Below, piece after piece: positions 17,611 through 25,949 of a DNA stretch of 64,000 nucleotides. The notes beneath the pieces are model-generated. The model saw only the letters and a list, made by a program, of their open reading frames with translations. It ran no database searches and was not told where the DNA came from. A program made the translations under genes and the position numbers. The number at the start of each line of letters is the position of its first letter. Within the stretch, counting starts at the first letter, position 1. Source of the stretch: Prolixibacteraceae bacterium (GTDB lineage: Bacteria; Bacteroidota; Bacteroidia; Bacteroidales; Prolixibacteraceae); the NCBI GenBank assembly GCA_023228025.1, contig JALOCD010000005.1, positions 1 to 64,000 on the forward strand, written 5' to 3'.

Positions 17611-18645
17611 ATGAAACTTTATTTTCCGGAGAATTATAAGGCAAAACTTGACCTGAAACAAACAGAAAAGGCAATTAAGCTGATAAAAGATTTTTTTCAG
17701 GAGAACCTCTCTTCTGAATTGCGCCTGCGCAGGGTAACAGCCCCTCTTTTTGTACTGAAAGGGACTGGTATCAACGATGACCTGAATGGTATAGAACGCC
17801 CTGTTACTTTTGCCATTAAAGAGATGAACGATGCCAAGGCAGAAATTGTCCATTCACTGGCGAAATGGAAAAGGTTAATGCTGGCTCAGTTCGGTATCCC
17901 GGCAGGGTATGGCATTTATACCGACATGAACGCCATACGGGCCGATGAAGAACTTACCAACATCCACTCCTTGTATGTCGACCAGTGGGACTGGGAAACG
18001 GTAATTACGGCCAAACAGCGCGATATTGCCTACCTGAAAAAGGTTGTCAACCAGATTTACGCCGTCTTGTTACGGACCGAATTTGTCGTGTATGAGAACT
18101 ATCCAACGATTAAGCCTTTGCTCCCGGAGGAGATCACCTTTGTTTATTCGGAAGAGTTGGTTCAGCGTTATCCAAAACTGACCCCCAAGGAGCGGGAATA
18201 TGAGATCACCAAGGCACACGGGGCAGTATTTATTATCGGAATCGGCGGCAAGCTGAGCAACGGCGAGGTCCATGATGGCCGTGCTCCCGATTACGATGAC
18301 TGGACAACCCCGAATGCTGGAGGGTTTAAAGGGTTGAACGGGGATATCTTGATATGGAACCCGGTATTGCAGCAACCTTTCGAGATTTCATCGATGGGCA
18401 TCAGGGTTGACAAGGAGGCGCTGCTTCTTCAGTTGGAAATCGCTGGCGCCAACAAACGGAAAGAATTGCTTTTCCACAAAAAATTGTTGAAGGATGAACT
18501 GCCGCTCTCCATCGGCGGTGGTATCGGACAATCCAGACTTTGCATGTACTTTTTGCGCAAGGCCCATATCGGGGAGGTGCAGGCCAGCCTTTGGCCCGAT
18601 GAGATGGTGCAGCAATGCGCTGAGCACAACATCTACATGGTTTAA
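17611..18645 (+). CDS. asnA: Aspartate--ammonia ligase (asparagine synthetase A)
   Basis: ATP-dependent synthesis of asparagine from aspartate and ammonia (AMP-forming) in the cytoplasm. The 344 residues match AsnA, which has a class II aminoacyl-tRNA-synthetase-like core. Visible features are the N-terminal block KAIKLIKDFFQENL, RRVTAPLFVLKGTGINDDL, FAIKEMNDAKAEIVHSLAKWKR, DQWDWE, GRAPDYDDW, and the C-terminal motif 3-like segment PLSIGGGIGQSRLCMYFL. It stands alone, with a terminator directly downstream and a tRNA gene after that. Confidence 0.95.
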   Translation: MKLYFPENYKAKLDLKQTEKAIKLIKDFFQENLSSELRLRRVTAPLFVLKGTGINDDLNGIERPVTFAIKEMNDAKAEIVHSLAKWKRLMLAQFGIPAGYGIYTDMNAIRADEELTNIHSLYVDQWDWETVITAKQRDIAYLKKVVNQIYAVLLRTEFVVYENYPTIKPLLPEEITFVYSEELVQRYPKLTPKEREYEITKAHGAVFIIGIGGKLSNGEVHDGRAPDYDDWTTPNAGGFKGLNGDILIWNPVLQQPFEISSMGIRVDKEALLLQLEIAGANKRKELLFHKKLLKDELPLSIGGGIGQSRLCMYFLRKAHIGEVQASLWPDEMVQQCAEHNIYMV

Positions 18646-18661
18646 ACGAAATGTCGATCAC

Positions 18662-18699
18662 AAAAATCCCTGGGCCATTTCCGGTTCAGGGATTTTTTT
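18662..18699 (+). terminator. Rho-independent terminator of asnA
   Basis: AAAAATCCCTG (18662-18672) pairs with CAGGGATTTTT (18687-18697), and the T run continues to 18699. It starts 16 bases after the asnA stop. Confidence 0.85.
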
Positions 18700-18700
18700 G

Positions 18701-18708
18701 TATTTTTG
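18701..18708 (+). promoter_or_regulatory. -7 box for the tRNA gene
   Basis: TATTTTTG fits TAnnTTTG and lies 15 bases before the tRNA 5' end. No clear -33 TTTG is found at the usual distance because the terminator T run occupies the area. Confidence 0.4.
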
Positions 18709-18723
18709 CGCCCAATTAAGGCC

Positions 18724-18796
18724 GGCCCGGTAGCTCAATGGATAGAGCAACAGCCTTCTAAGCTGTAGGTTCTTGGTTCGATCCCAAGCCGGGTCA
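18724..18796 (+). tRNA. tRNA-Arg, anticodon TCT
   Basis: Full cloverleaf of 73 bases. Acceptor GGCCCGG (18724-18730) pairs with CCGGGTC (18789-18795; one G-T pair). D stem GCTC/GAGC. Anticodon stem ACAGC/GCTGT with loop CTTCTAA, anticodon TCT at 18757-18759 (reads AGA). T stem CTTGG/CCAAG with loop TTCGATC. Discriminator A. CCA is not encoded. It sits between two terminators, so it is transcribed alone. Confidence 0.96.
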
Positions 18797-18800
18797 CGAA

Positions 18801-18837
18801 AACTCTTGTAAATTATTGATTTACAAGAGTTTTTTTG
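18801..18837 (+). terminator. Rho-independent terminator of tRNA-Arg
   Basis: AACTCTTGTAAAT (18801-18813) pairs exactly with ATTTACAAGAGTT (18819-18831), followed by further Ts. It begins five bases after the tRNA. Confidence 0.9.
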
Positions 18838-19184
18838 TGTTTTCTGTCCTTTCACAGAGAAAAGAAATGCCCTTTTCTCTCCGCTCAAATAATTTTCAAC
18901 CGATATTTACCGGAATCTATTTTGTTCTAGAAAACATTTTTGTAATTTCAGTTGTTTCTACTATTATTAATTTTTAACAAGGCTACCTAACTGTTCTTTA
19001 AGTTCGGATTTACTGGATTTTGATCCGGATTAATTTTTCACTTCTATTCTGTAATCCCCTTTACACAGAATACTAAAGTTGAAAGTCCGACCTTCACGGT
19101 ATTTTATTACTTAAGTGTCAGACTTATTCATTGAATTATGTTGTGACAAAATAAAGAACAATAGCCAAGCAATACATTCATTCG
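18838..19184 (+). promoter_or_regulatory. Intergenic region upstream of copA with an inverted repeat
   Basis: 348 bases without a gene. AAGTCCGAC (19083-19091) and GTCAGACTT (19117-19125) form an inverted repeat with one mismatch and a 25-base spacer, 60-100 bases before the copA start. This is a possible operator. No CueR or CopY gene is nearby, and no exact TAnnTTTG box was found. Confidence 0.35.
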
Positions 19185-21776
19185 ATGAATCAGATCAAAA
19201 ATTCTGTCATGCCCTTAACAGGCTTATCCTGTACCAATTGCGCAAATGCTATCGAAACGAATCTGCGTAAGGTTCCGGGAGTCAAGGAGGCGAATGTCGA
19301 TTTCGCCAGCGAGACATTGAACATTACCTTTGATTCATCTCTTCTCGGAGATTTTCAAATTATTGAGGCTGTCAGACATATTGGATACGATGTAGCGCTC
19401 GGTAAAGTAGAACTTCCGGTATCGGGAATGAGGGATACAGCCGATGCCCTGGCGCTCGAAAAGTTGCTCAGCAAACAAAATGGCGTTGTAGTTGCGGTAG
19501 TCGGATATGGGAGTGACCACGTTATTTTGGAGTTCATTCCTGGTATGACCTCACTCTCCGAGCTTGCTGCCGTTATCCGCAAAGCCGGATTCGACCTGGT
19601 TCAGGAGGGAGAGTCTGACCTGGAGGAAGATATGGAAGCAGAAGTTAGGGCAGTAGGGCTCAAAAAGCAGAAAAATCTCTTGATCACCGGTCTTGTCTTC
19701 ACCATACCACTGATCTGCTTCAGCATGGCACGCGATTTCAAGTTGGTTGGCTTTCACAACGACTTGTATGCGATGCTCCTGGCTGCTACGGTCGTACAAT
19801 TTGTGGTGGGCTGGCAGTTTTATGTGGGTACCTTCAAAAGCCTGAGACTTGGCGGCGCCAACATGGATGTCCTGATCATGATGGGCTCGTCTGTTGCCTA
19901 TTTTTCCAGTCTTTGTGTGACATTTGGAATCATTGAAAGTCCCAATGTCTATTTTGAAACAGGCGCCGCCATTATTACACTGATCCGTCTGGGAAAATAC
20001 CTGGAAACGAAAGCAAGGGGAAAAACTTCAGATGCACTGAAGGCCTTGATGGGCTTACGAGCCAAAACTGCCATTGTTGTAAAAGATGGTAAGGAGTGTG
20101 AAACAAACATTGAATTGGTAGAAGTTGGCGACACAATCATTGTCCGTCCTGGGGAAAAAGTACCTGTGGATGGCATCATTTCTGAAGGTCGTTCAGCTTT
20201 TGAAGAATCAATGATCACTGGTGAGTCGATGCCGGTTAGCAAAGGACCCGGGGATCAGGTTATAGGGGCTACCATAAACCGTGAAGGAATGATCCGGTTC
20301 GAAGCCACCAGGGTAGGTAAAAATTCTACCCTATCCCAAATCGTGAAAATGGTCCGGACCGCACAGGGGAGTAAAGCGCCAATTCAGAAATTAACCGATC
20401 AGATAGGCAGATATTTTGTGCCGATTATCATTGGAATTGCCTTATTCACCTTCCTTGCATGGATCTATGTTGCGCAGGCCGACTGGACTGTTGCCATGAT
20501 CAATGCCATTGCCGTACTGGTCATCGCTTGCCCGTGCGCCATAGGGCTGGCCACGCCAACAGCCATCATGGTGGGCACTTCCAAGGGAGCGGAGAACGGG
20601 ATCTTGTTCAAAAACAGTGAAGTACTTGAGCGCGCTGGTAAAATTCATGTGGTAGTACTCGACAAAACCGGCACTATAACCATCGGGGAACCAATGGTGA
20701 CTGATATTATTCCATTCGGAAATTACACGGTTGACGAAGTAATTTCCATAGCCGCCAGTGCTGAGTCTGGTTCGGAACATCCTTTGGGCAGTGCCATTGT
20801 GAAAGCGGCAAAAGAAAAAAAATTAGAGCTTTCGGGGCCACTACAGTTCAGGGCTTTTGGGGGATTTGGTATTCGTGCAAGTGTTGGAGAGCATATTGTT
20901 ACCATTGGCAACTTAAGGATGATGGCCAATGAGGAGATCCCAACAGAGGAATTTCAACCAGAAATCATCAGATTGCAGACGGATGGGAAAACAGCAGTAT
21001 TGGTAGCAGTGAGACCTGCCAATGATAATGGACAAAGCCAGGTGATCGGTATCATCGCAGTTGCTGATACGCTGAAACCAGGGGCAAAAGAGGCCATTTC
21101 AGAACTACAACGGTTGGGATTGGATTTGGTGATGATTACCGGTGACAATTGGCTGTCGGCCCAGGCAATTGCAAAACAGGTTGGAATTACCAGGGTATTT
21201 GCGGAGGTATCGCCGGGTGAAAAGGCAGATGAAATCCGAAAAATACAGGAGGAGGGTTCTTTGGGTAATTATTCTCATCCGGTAGTGGCCATGGTGGGCG
21301 ATGGTATCAACGATGCCCCGGCTCTTGCCCAGGCGGATGTAGGCATTGCCATAGGAACAGGGACGGATATTGCCATGGCTGCCGCCGGTATCACCCTCAT
21401 TAGCGGTGATCTTTCAGGTGTTGGAAGGGCCATATCATTGTCTCGCGGAACCTCTCAAACAATCGTTCAAAATCTGATTTGGGCGCTGTTTTACAACGTG
21501 GCGTTGATACCGATAGCTGCCTATGGGTTACTAAGTCCGATGTTTGCAGCAGGAGCGATGGCCTTCAGTTCAATCTTCGTGGTAACAAACAGTCTTCGCC
21601 TGAGGGCCTACAAAGTTCAATCTTTTAAACCCAAAAAATCAATTATGCGCCAAACGTTGGATCTTGTACCCAGGATTATCGCTCCCGTCATAGTGCTGGC
21701 AATCCTGATTATTGGCCCAATGTTACTGATGCCCGCCGGAAACATGGAAATAAAGGGGCCAATCCAGGTAATATGA
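19185..21776 (+). CDS. copA: Copper(I)-translocating P-type ATPase
   Basis: P1B-1 ATPase that moves Cu(I) across the inner membrane. Residues 1-75 form a heavy-metal-associated domain with GLSCTNCAN (Cys16, Cys19). A second domain of this fold follows (about 80-145) but has lost its CxxC (SGMRDTADA at that place). Other features: actuator TGES, transmembrane metal site CPC at 449-451, phosphorylation motif DKTGT with Asp493, [10 protein letters not shown], and hinge [10 protein letters not shown]. Membrane-site residues YN (helix 7) and MAFSS (helix 8) point to Cu(I). After the usual last helix an extra hydrophobic segment ([15 protein letters not shown]) extends the C-terminus. Its stop overlaps the next gene's start (ATGA, 21773-21776), so it is translationally coupled to an ethylene-receptor-like kinase. 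Confidence 0.95.
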   Translation: MNQIKNSVMPLTGLSCTNCANAIETNLRKVPGVKEANVDFASETLNITFDSSLLGDFQIIEAVRHIGYDVALGKVELPVSGMRDTADALALEKLLSKQNGVVVAVVGYGSDHVILEFIPGMTSLSELAAVIRKAGFDLVQEGESDLEEDMEAEVRAVGLKKQKNLLITGLVFTIPLICFSMARDFKLVGFHNDLYAMLLAATVVQFVVGWQFYVGTFKSLRLGGANMDVLIMMGSSVAYFSSLCVTFGIIESPNVYFETGAAIITLIRLGKYLETKARGKTSDALKALMGLRAKTAIVVKDGKECETNIELVEVGDTIIVRPGEKVPVDGIISEGRSAFEESMITGESMPVSKGPGDQVIGATINREGMIRFEATRVGKNSTLSQIVKMVRTAQGSKAPIQKLTDQIGRYFVPIIIGIALFTFLAWIYVAQADWTVAMINAIAVLVIACPCAIGLATPTAIMVGTSKGAENGILFKNSEVLERAGKIHVVVLDKTGTITIGEPMVTDIIPFGNYTVDEVISIAASAESGSEHPLGSAIVKAAKEKKLELSGPLQFRAFGGFGIRASVGEHIVTIGNLRMMANEEIPTEEFQPEIIRLQTDGKTAVLVAVRPANDNGQSQVIGIIAVADTLKPGAKEAISELQRLGLDLVMITGDNWLSAQAIAKQVGITRVFAEVSPGEKADEIRKIQEEGSLGNYSHPVVAMVGDGINDAPALAQADVGIAIGTGTDIAMAAAGITLISGDLSGVGRAISLSRGTSQTIVQNLIWALFYNVALIPIAAYGLLSPMFAAGAMAFSSIFVVTNSLRLRAYKVQSFKPKKSIMRQTLDLVPRIIAPVIVLAILIIGPMLLMPAGNMEIKGPIQVI

Positions 21777-23863
21777 CACCGCTTCTGATGATGGTCATGG
21801 CGCTGTCGAATGCCTTGATTGCCATATCTTATGCCTCGATTCCGATTTTTCTGGTTGTATTTATCAGGAGAAGGAAGGATATGCCGTTTACCTGGATTAT
21901 TTTCCTGTTTGGTCTCTTTATTCTGGCTTGCGGAGCTACCCATATTGTACACGTGGTAGGGCTCTGGTGGGAGGTAAACTGGTGGCAAGCCTCTGTGGAT
22001 ACTTTCTGTGCACTAATTTCACTGGCAACTGCAGTGGTCGTGTGGCCATATTTACCAAAAATATTATCAATCCCAAGCCCTGATCAGTTGAGGATGGTCA
22101 ATCTTGACCTGCAAAAGGAGAAGGACAAGCTCGTTTACACTCAAAATAATTTGCAGAAGGCTTATAACGATGTGGAAATTACGGTGAAAGAGCGGACTGA
22201 TGAGCTGATAGTTGCCAATTTACGTCTTCAGGAAGAGATTGAGGAACGAAAAAAGCTCGAGGAGGCAATTCGCCTCAGTGAGGAGTATTTTCGTAATATT
22301 TTTGAATACTCCACTATTGGAGTGGCGATCACCTCTGTAAATGGAAACATGAAGGCCAACCAACATTTCAGAGAGATCCTGGGCTTTTCGGAGGAAGAAC
22401 TATCGAAAAAGCGGTGGCAAGAAATTACCCATCCCGATGATGTACAATTGAACCAGGATTATCTAAATTCCATCATTGCCGGTGAAAAGCCTTCCGCTCG
22501 TTTTGAAAAACGGTATATTCACAAAAATGGCAGCTATGTGTGGGTTGATATCAGTACCATTCTTCAACGTGACAAAGATGGTTTGCCACTCTATTTTATT
22601 ACCTCTATCCAGGACATTACTGATCGTAAAAAGGCTGAAGAAGAACATATAGTACTGAACCAGCGGTTACAAATGTTGGTTTTGGCAATACAAGAGCTTT
22701 CCATAGCTCAAGATATTTCCAGAATCATGGAAATTGTCAGGGCCTCGGCCCGGAATCTGGTCAATGCCAGTGGCGCAACTTTTGTTTTGAAGGATGGGGA
22801 GATGTGTTATTATGCTGATGAGGATGCCATTGCACCATTGTGGAAAGGCCAAAGGTTTCCGCTTGGCTCATGCATTAGTGGTTGGGCAATGGAACACAAG
22901 GAAGCAGTTACCATCAGCGATATTTATGCTGATCCGCGTATCCCGGTTGAGGCATATAAGAAGACTTTTGTGAAGAGTCTGGCTATGGTACCTATCCGAA
23001 AAGGGGATCCGCTCGGGGCAATTGGGGCATATTGGGAAGAGTATTATTCTCCTTCACCCATTGAGGTACAACTGCTGCAAACCCTGGCTGATGCCACGGC
23101 GAGGGCAGTGGAAAACGTCCAATTGTTTGAAGGACTTGAAAATAGGGTTGCTCAGCGCACCGTTCAACTAGAAACCGCCAACAAGGAGCTGGAGGCCTTT
23201 TCCTATTCTGTATCACATGATTTGAGGGCCCCATTGCGGCACATCAATGGATTTATTAATCTGTTTCTGGAAAAAAGAACATCAAATCTAACCGAAGAAG
23301 AACTTGGATACTTAAAAACCGTTACCAATTCGGCCAGTGAAATGGGAGAATTAATCGATGCATTACTGACCTTTTCAAGGCTTAACAGGACAGAACTCCA
23401 CAAACAACATATCGATACGCAACAGATCATTGAACAAGGGTTAAAAATATTTGAAGAGGAAATGAAAACGCGCGTCATCGAGTTGAAAATCAACAAGCTT
23501 CCCAAATCCTTTGGGGATTATCAGCTTATAGGACAGGTTTGGATCAATCTTTTATCGAATGCCATTAAATATACGGGTAAAAAAGAGAGGGCTGTTATTG
23601 AGATTGGGAGTTATCCTGATAAAACCGGCACAGTCTTCTACATCCGAGACAATGGCGCCGGTTTCAACATGAAATATGTAGAAAAACTATTTGGGGTTTT
23701 TCAGCGCTTACACAAATCGCGCGATTTTGAAGGTATCGGTATTGGACTGGCAAATATCAACCGCATTATTACACGACACGGCGGCAAATGTTGGGCTGAA
23801 AGCAAGGAGAATGACGGTGCAGTCTTTTATTTTAGTTTGCCGGATGCTAAAAATGAACACTGA
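21773..23863 (+). CDS. Ethylene-receptor-like sensor histidine kinase (EBD-PAS-GAF-HisKA-HATPase)
   Basis: 696 residues. The first 100 form three membrane helices that align with the plant ETR1 ethylene-binding domain: [13 protein letters not shown] against SDFFIAIAYFSIP, and [13 protein letters not shown] against QFGAFIVLCGATH. The Cu(I) ligands of ETR1, Cys65 and His69, are Cys53 and His57 here with identical spacing, and Tyr32, Ile35, Pro36 and Ile62 are also kept. ETR1 Asp25 is Asn13 here. Then come a coiled coil (about 105-165), PAS (about 168-288), GAF (about 295-450), HisKA with His482 in [12 protein letters not shown], and HATPase_c with N, D and G boxes ([15 protein letters not shown]). 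The kinase half is of the phytochrome Cph1 type. It overlaps copA by four bases and is followed by an Rcp1-like regulator. Ethylene sensing is inferred; copper sensing is an alternative. Confidence 0.85.
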   Translation: MTPLLMMVMALSNALIAISYASIPIFLVVFIRRRKDMPFTWIIFLFGLFILACGATHIVHVVGLWWEVNWWQASVDTFCALISLATAVVVWPYLPKILSIPSPDQLRMVNLDLQKEKDKLVYTQNNLQKAYNDVEITVKERTDELIVANLRLQEEIEERKKLEEAIRLSEEYFRNIFEYSTIGVAITSVNGNMKANQHFREILGFSEEELSKKRWQEITHPDDVQLNQDYLNSIIAGEKPSARFEKRYIHKNGSYVWVDISTILQRDKDGLPLYFITSIQDITDRKKAEEEHIVLNQRLQMLVLAIQELSIAQDISRIMEIVRASARNLVNASGATFVLKDGEMCYYADEDAIAPLWKGQRFPLGSCISGWAMEHKEAVTISDIYADPRIPVEAYKKTFVKSLAMVPIRKGDPLGAIGAYWEEYYSPSPIEVQLLQTLADATARAVENVQLFEGLENRVAQRTVQLETANKELEAFSYSVSHDLRAPLRHINGFINLFLEKRTSNLTEEELGYLKTVTNSASEMGELIDALLTFSRLNRTELHKQHIDTQQIIEQGLKIFEEEMKTRVIELKINKLPKSFGDYQLIGQVWINLLSNAIKYTGKKERAVIEIGSYPDKTGTVFYIRDNGAGFNMKYVEKLFGVFQRLHKSRDFEGIGIGLANINRIITRHGGKCWAESKENDGAVFYFSLPDAKNEH

Positions 23864-23934
23864 ATTTTTTTTATCGGAGTTTAGAATTTATATACTTTAT
23901 TTCTTTATTTTTAATTACTCTAAACCGAAGTTCC

Positions 23935-24372
23935 ATGCAAACACTAGTAAAGGATATCCTATTGGTGGATGATAGCGCCAATGATGTTACGCTGATAAAG
24001 AATGCCTTGGACGAAGCTAATTTTGGAAACAATATCATTGTGGCTGAGGATGGCGAGGAGGCGATCGATTTTCTGAAAACAAGGGGGAAATTTGAAGGAT
24101 ATACAGGTGGAAAGCCTATTTTTATACTATTGGATATCAAGATGCCGCTGATGGACGGCATTGAAGTTCTAAAGGTGATCCGTCAGGATCCCAGGTACAA
24201 CATGGTTCCCGTGATCATGTTAACCTCGTCGCGCGATACGCATGACCTGCAAGCTTGTTACGAAAATGGAGCCAACTCTTTTGTTGTCAAGCCGGTGAAC
24301 ATGGGTTCCTTTATCCAGGTCGTAAAAGAGCTTGGTAAATATTGGGTGGTAATTAACGAACTGCCCGCATGA
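23935..24372 (+). CDS. Single-domain response regulator, Rcp1-like
   Basis: 145 residues, one receiver domain and no output domain. Acidic pocket Asp12/Asp13 (LLVDDSANDVTL), phospho-acceptor Asp67 in LLDIKMPLMDG, Thr/Ser in MLTSSRD, Lys119 in VVKPVN. The long insertion after helix 2 (TRGKFEGYTGGKP) and the C-terminal helix GSFIQVVKELGKYW are typical of Rcp1, the partner of cyanobacterial phytochrome kinases. It lies 71 bases after a Cph1-type kinase, so it is the likely phosphate acceptor of the ethylene-receptor-like protein. The gap holds a weak inverted repeat (AGTTTAGA/TCTAAAC). Confidence 0.9.
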   Translation: MQTLVKDILLVDDSANDVTLIKNALDEANFGNNIIVAEDGEEAIDFLKTRGKFEGYTGGKPIFILLDIKMPLMDGIEVLKVIRQDPRYNMVPVIMLTSSRDTHDLQACYENGANSFVVKPVNMGSFIQVVKELGKYWVVINELPA

Positions 24373-24397
24373 TTACAGATATTTTAAAGTAGGACGG

Positions 24398-25933
24398 ATG
24401 AACATGGTCCCAATCAAAATACTTCATCTTGAAGACGATGAGAATGATGCCAGGCTGGTGCAATCAATTCTCAGTAAAGCTGACATTAAGTTCGATTATC
24501 TATTGACCGACTCCGAGGAGGAGTTTAAGTCCTGCCTCGAAAAGAAGCATATCGATCTTATCCTTTCTGATTTTCATCTGCCTGACTATAGCGGTTCGGA
24601 AGCGCTACTTTTTGTCAAAGAGAAATTTTCACATATCCCATTTGTCTTTCTGAGCGGAACGATGGGGGAGGATGTGGCGATTGGTTCCCTATTAAACGGT
24701 GCAACAGATTATGTGCTTAAAAATAGATTGGAACGATTGATTCCCGCTATAAACAGGGCGATCAAAGAGTCGCAGACGCAACTGGCCAAGCTTCAAATGG
24801 AAAAGCAACTAATGCAATCAGAGGAGAATTTCAGGCGTTCCATCTCAGAATCCCCGCTAGGCATACGAATCGTTACGGTAACGGGTAAAACAGTCTACGC
24901 CAACAAGGCTTTTTTGGATATTTTTGATTTTGTTACATTGGAAGAATTCATCCAAAAACCTTCAAAGGAGATCTATTCCCACGAAAGTTACGTGCAGCAC
25001 CTCAAAAGAAAAGTGATGCGACAAATTGGCAAGGAAATTTTTGAGTATGAGTTAAGTATTGTTAGAAAGAATAAGGAAATACGGCACGTTAAAATTATAC
25101 GAAACGAAGTTTTCTGGAACGGGGAAAAGCATTATCAGGTGATCAACCAGGATATCACGGTTCAAAAAAAATTGACCGCAGACCTGGTTGCCGCCAAGGT
25201 GCGGGCTGAAGAGAGTGATCGGTTAAAATCGGCCTTTCTTACCAATCTCAGTCATGAGATCAGAACCCCTATGAACGGCATTCTGGGCTTTGCCGAATTG
25301 CTTAAAGAGCCCAAACTATCTCCTGAGGAATCCCGTGAATATGTTTCAATAATTGAAAAAAGCGGGGTTCGAATGCTTAATCTGTTAGAGGAAATTATTA
25401 CCATATCCAAAATCGAATCCGGACAGATAAGGCTCCAACTGATGGAAACAAATATCAATGAACTGATTGAACAGGTTTACCATGCCTATAAGAAAATAGC
25501 GGAAGAGAAGGGACTGAAGTTATCTTTTAAGAATGCAGTTGCAGGCGATGCTTCTATTGTAAAAACTGATCGTACGAAAGTTCACGAGGTTTTGGTCAAT
25601 CTCACAAAAAATGCCATCAAATTCAGTGATTTTGGCGTCATTGAAATTGGGTACAATCTGGTTGGGAAAGGGCATGAAACCGTCATTCAGTTCTACGTCA
25701 AAGATCAGGGTATCGGAGTGCCAAAAGAGAGGCAAACAGCAATTTTTGAACGTTTTATACAGGCCGATATTGCCGACAAAAGAGCATTTCAGGGCATTGG
25801 ACTGGGATTATCAATATCAAAAGCATACGTTGAAATGCTTGGTGGACAAATTTGGGTCGAAAGTGATCCAGATGGACGAAATGGCTCAAATTTCAGTTTT
25901 ACCCTTCCGTTGCATCGGGGCAATCTTAAATAG
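24398..25933 (+). CDS. Receiver-PAS histidine kinase
   Basis: 511 cytoplasmic residues: an N-terminal receiver (about 5-125; acidic pair in LHLEDDENDARL, phospho-acceptor Asp58 in LILSDFHLPDYSG), a PAS domain (about 140-265), HisKA with FLTNLSHEIRTPMNGILGFA (about 280-345), and HATPase_c ending in GIGLGLSISKAYVEM and FSFTLPLH. There are no membrane helices. It starts 25 bases after the Rcp1-like gene in the same direction, so it probably belongs to the copA operon. A kinase with its own N-terminal receiver could take phosphate from upstream components and start a second relay. It is convergent with the next gene, 16 bases apart. Confidence 0.9.
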   Translation: MNMVPIKILHLEDDENDARLVQSILSKADIKFDYLLTDSEEEFKSCLEKKHIDLILSDFHLPDYSGSEALLFVKEKFSHIPFVFLSGTMGEDVAIGSLLNGATDYVLKNRLERLIPAINRAIKESQTQLAKLQMEKQLMQSEENFRRSISESPLGIRIVTVTGKTVYANKAFLDIFDFVTLEEFIQKPSKEIYSHESYVQHLKRKVMRQIGKEIFEYELSIVRKNKEIRHVKIIRNEVFWNGEKHYQVINQDITVQKKLTADLVAAKVRAEESDRLKSAFLTNLSHEIRTPMNGILGFAELLKEPKLSPEESREYVSIIEKSGVRMLNLLEEIITISKIESGQIRLQLMETNINELIEQVYHAYKKIAEEKGLKLSFKNAVAGDASIVKTDRTKVHEVLVNLTKNAIKFSDFGVIEIGYNLVGKGHETVIQFYVKDQGIGVPKERQTAIFERFIQADIADKRAFQGIGLGLSISKAYVEMLGGQIWVESDPDGRNGSNFSFTLPLHRGNLK

Positions 25934-25949
25934 GACAGTGTTAATTTGG

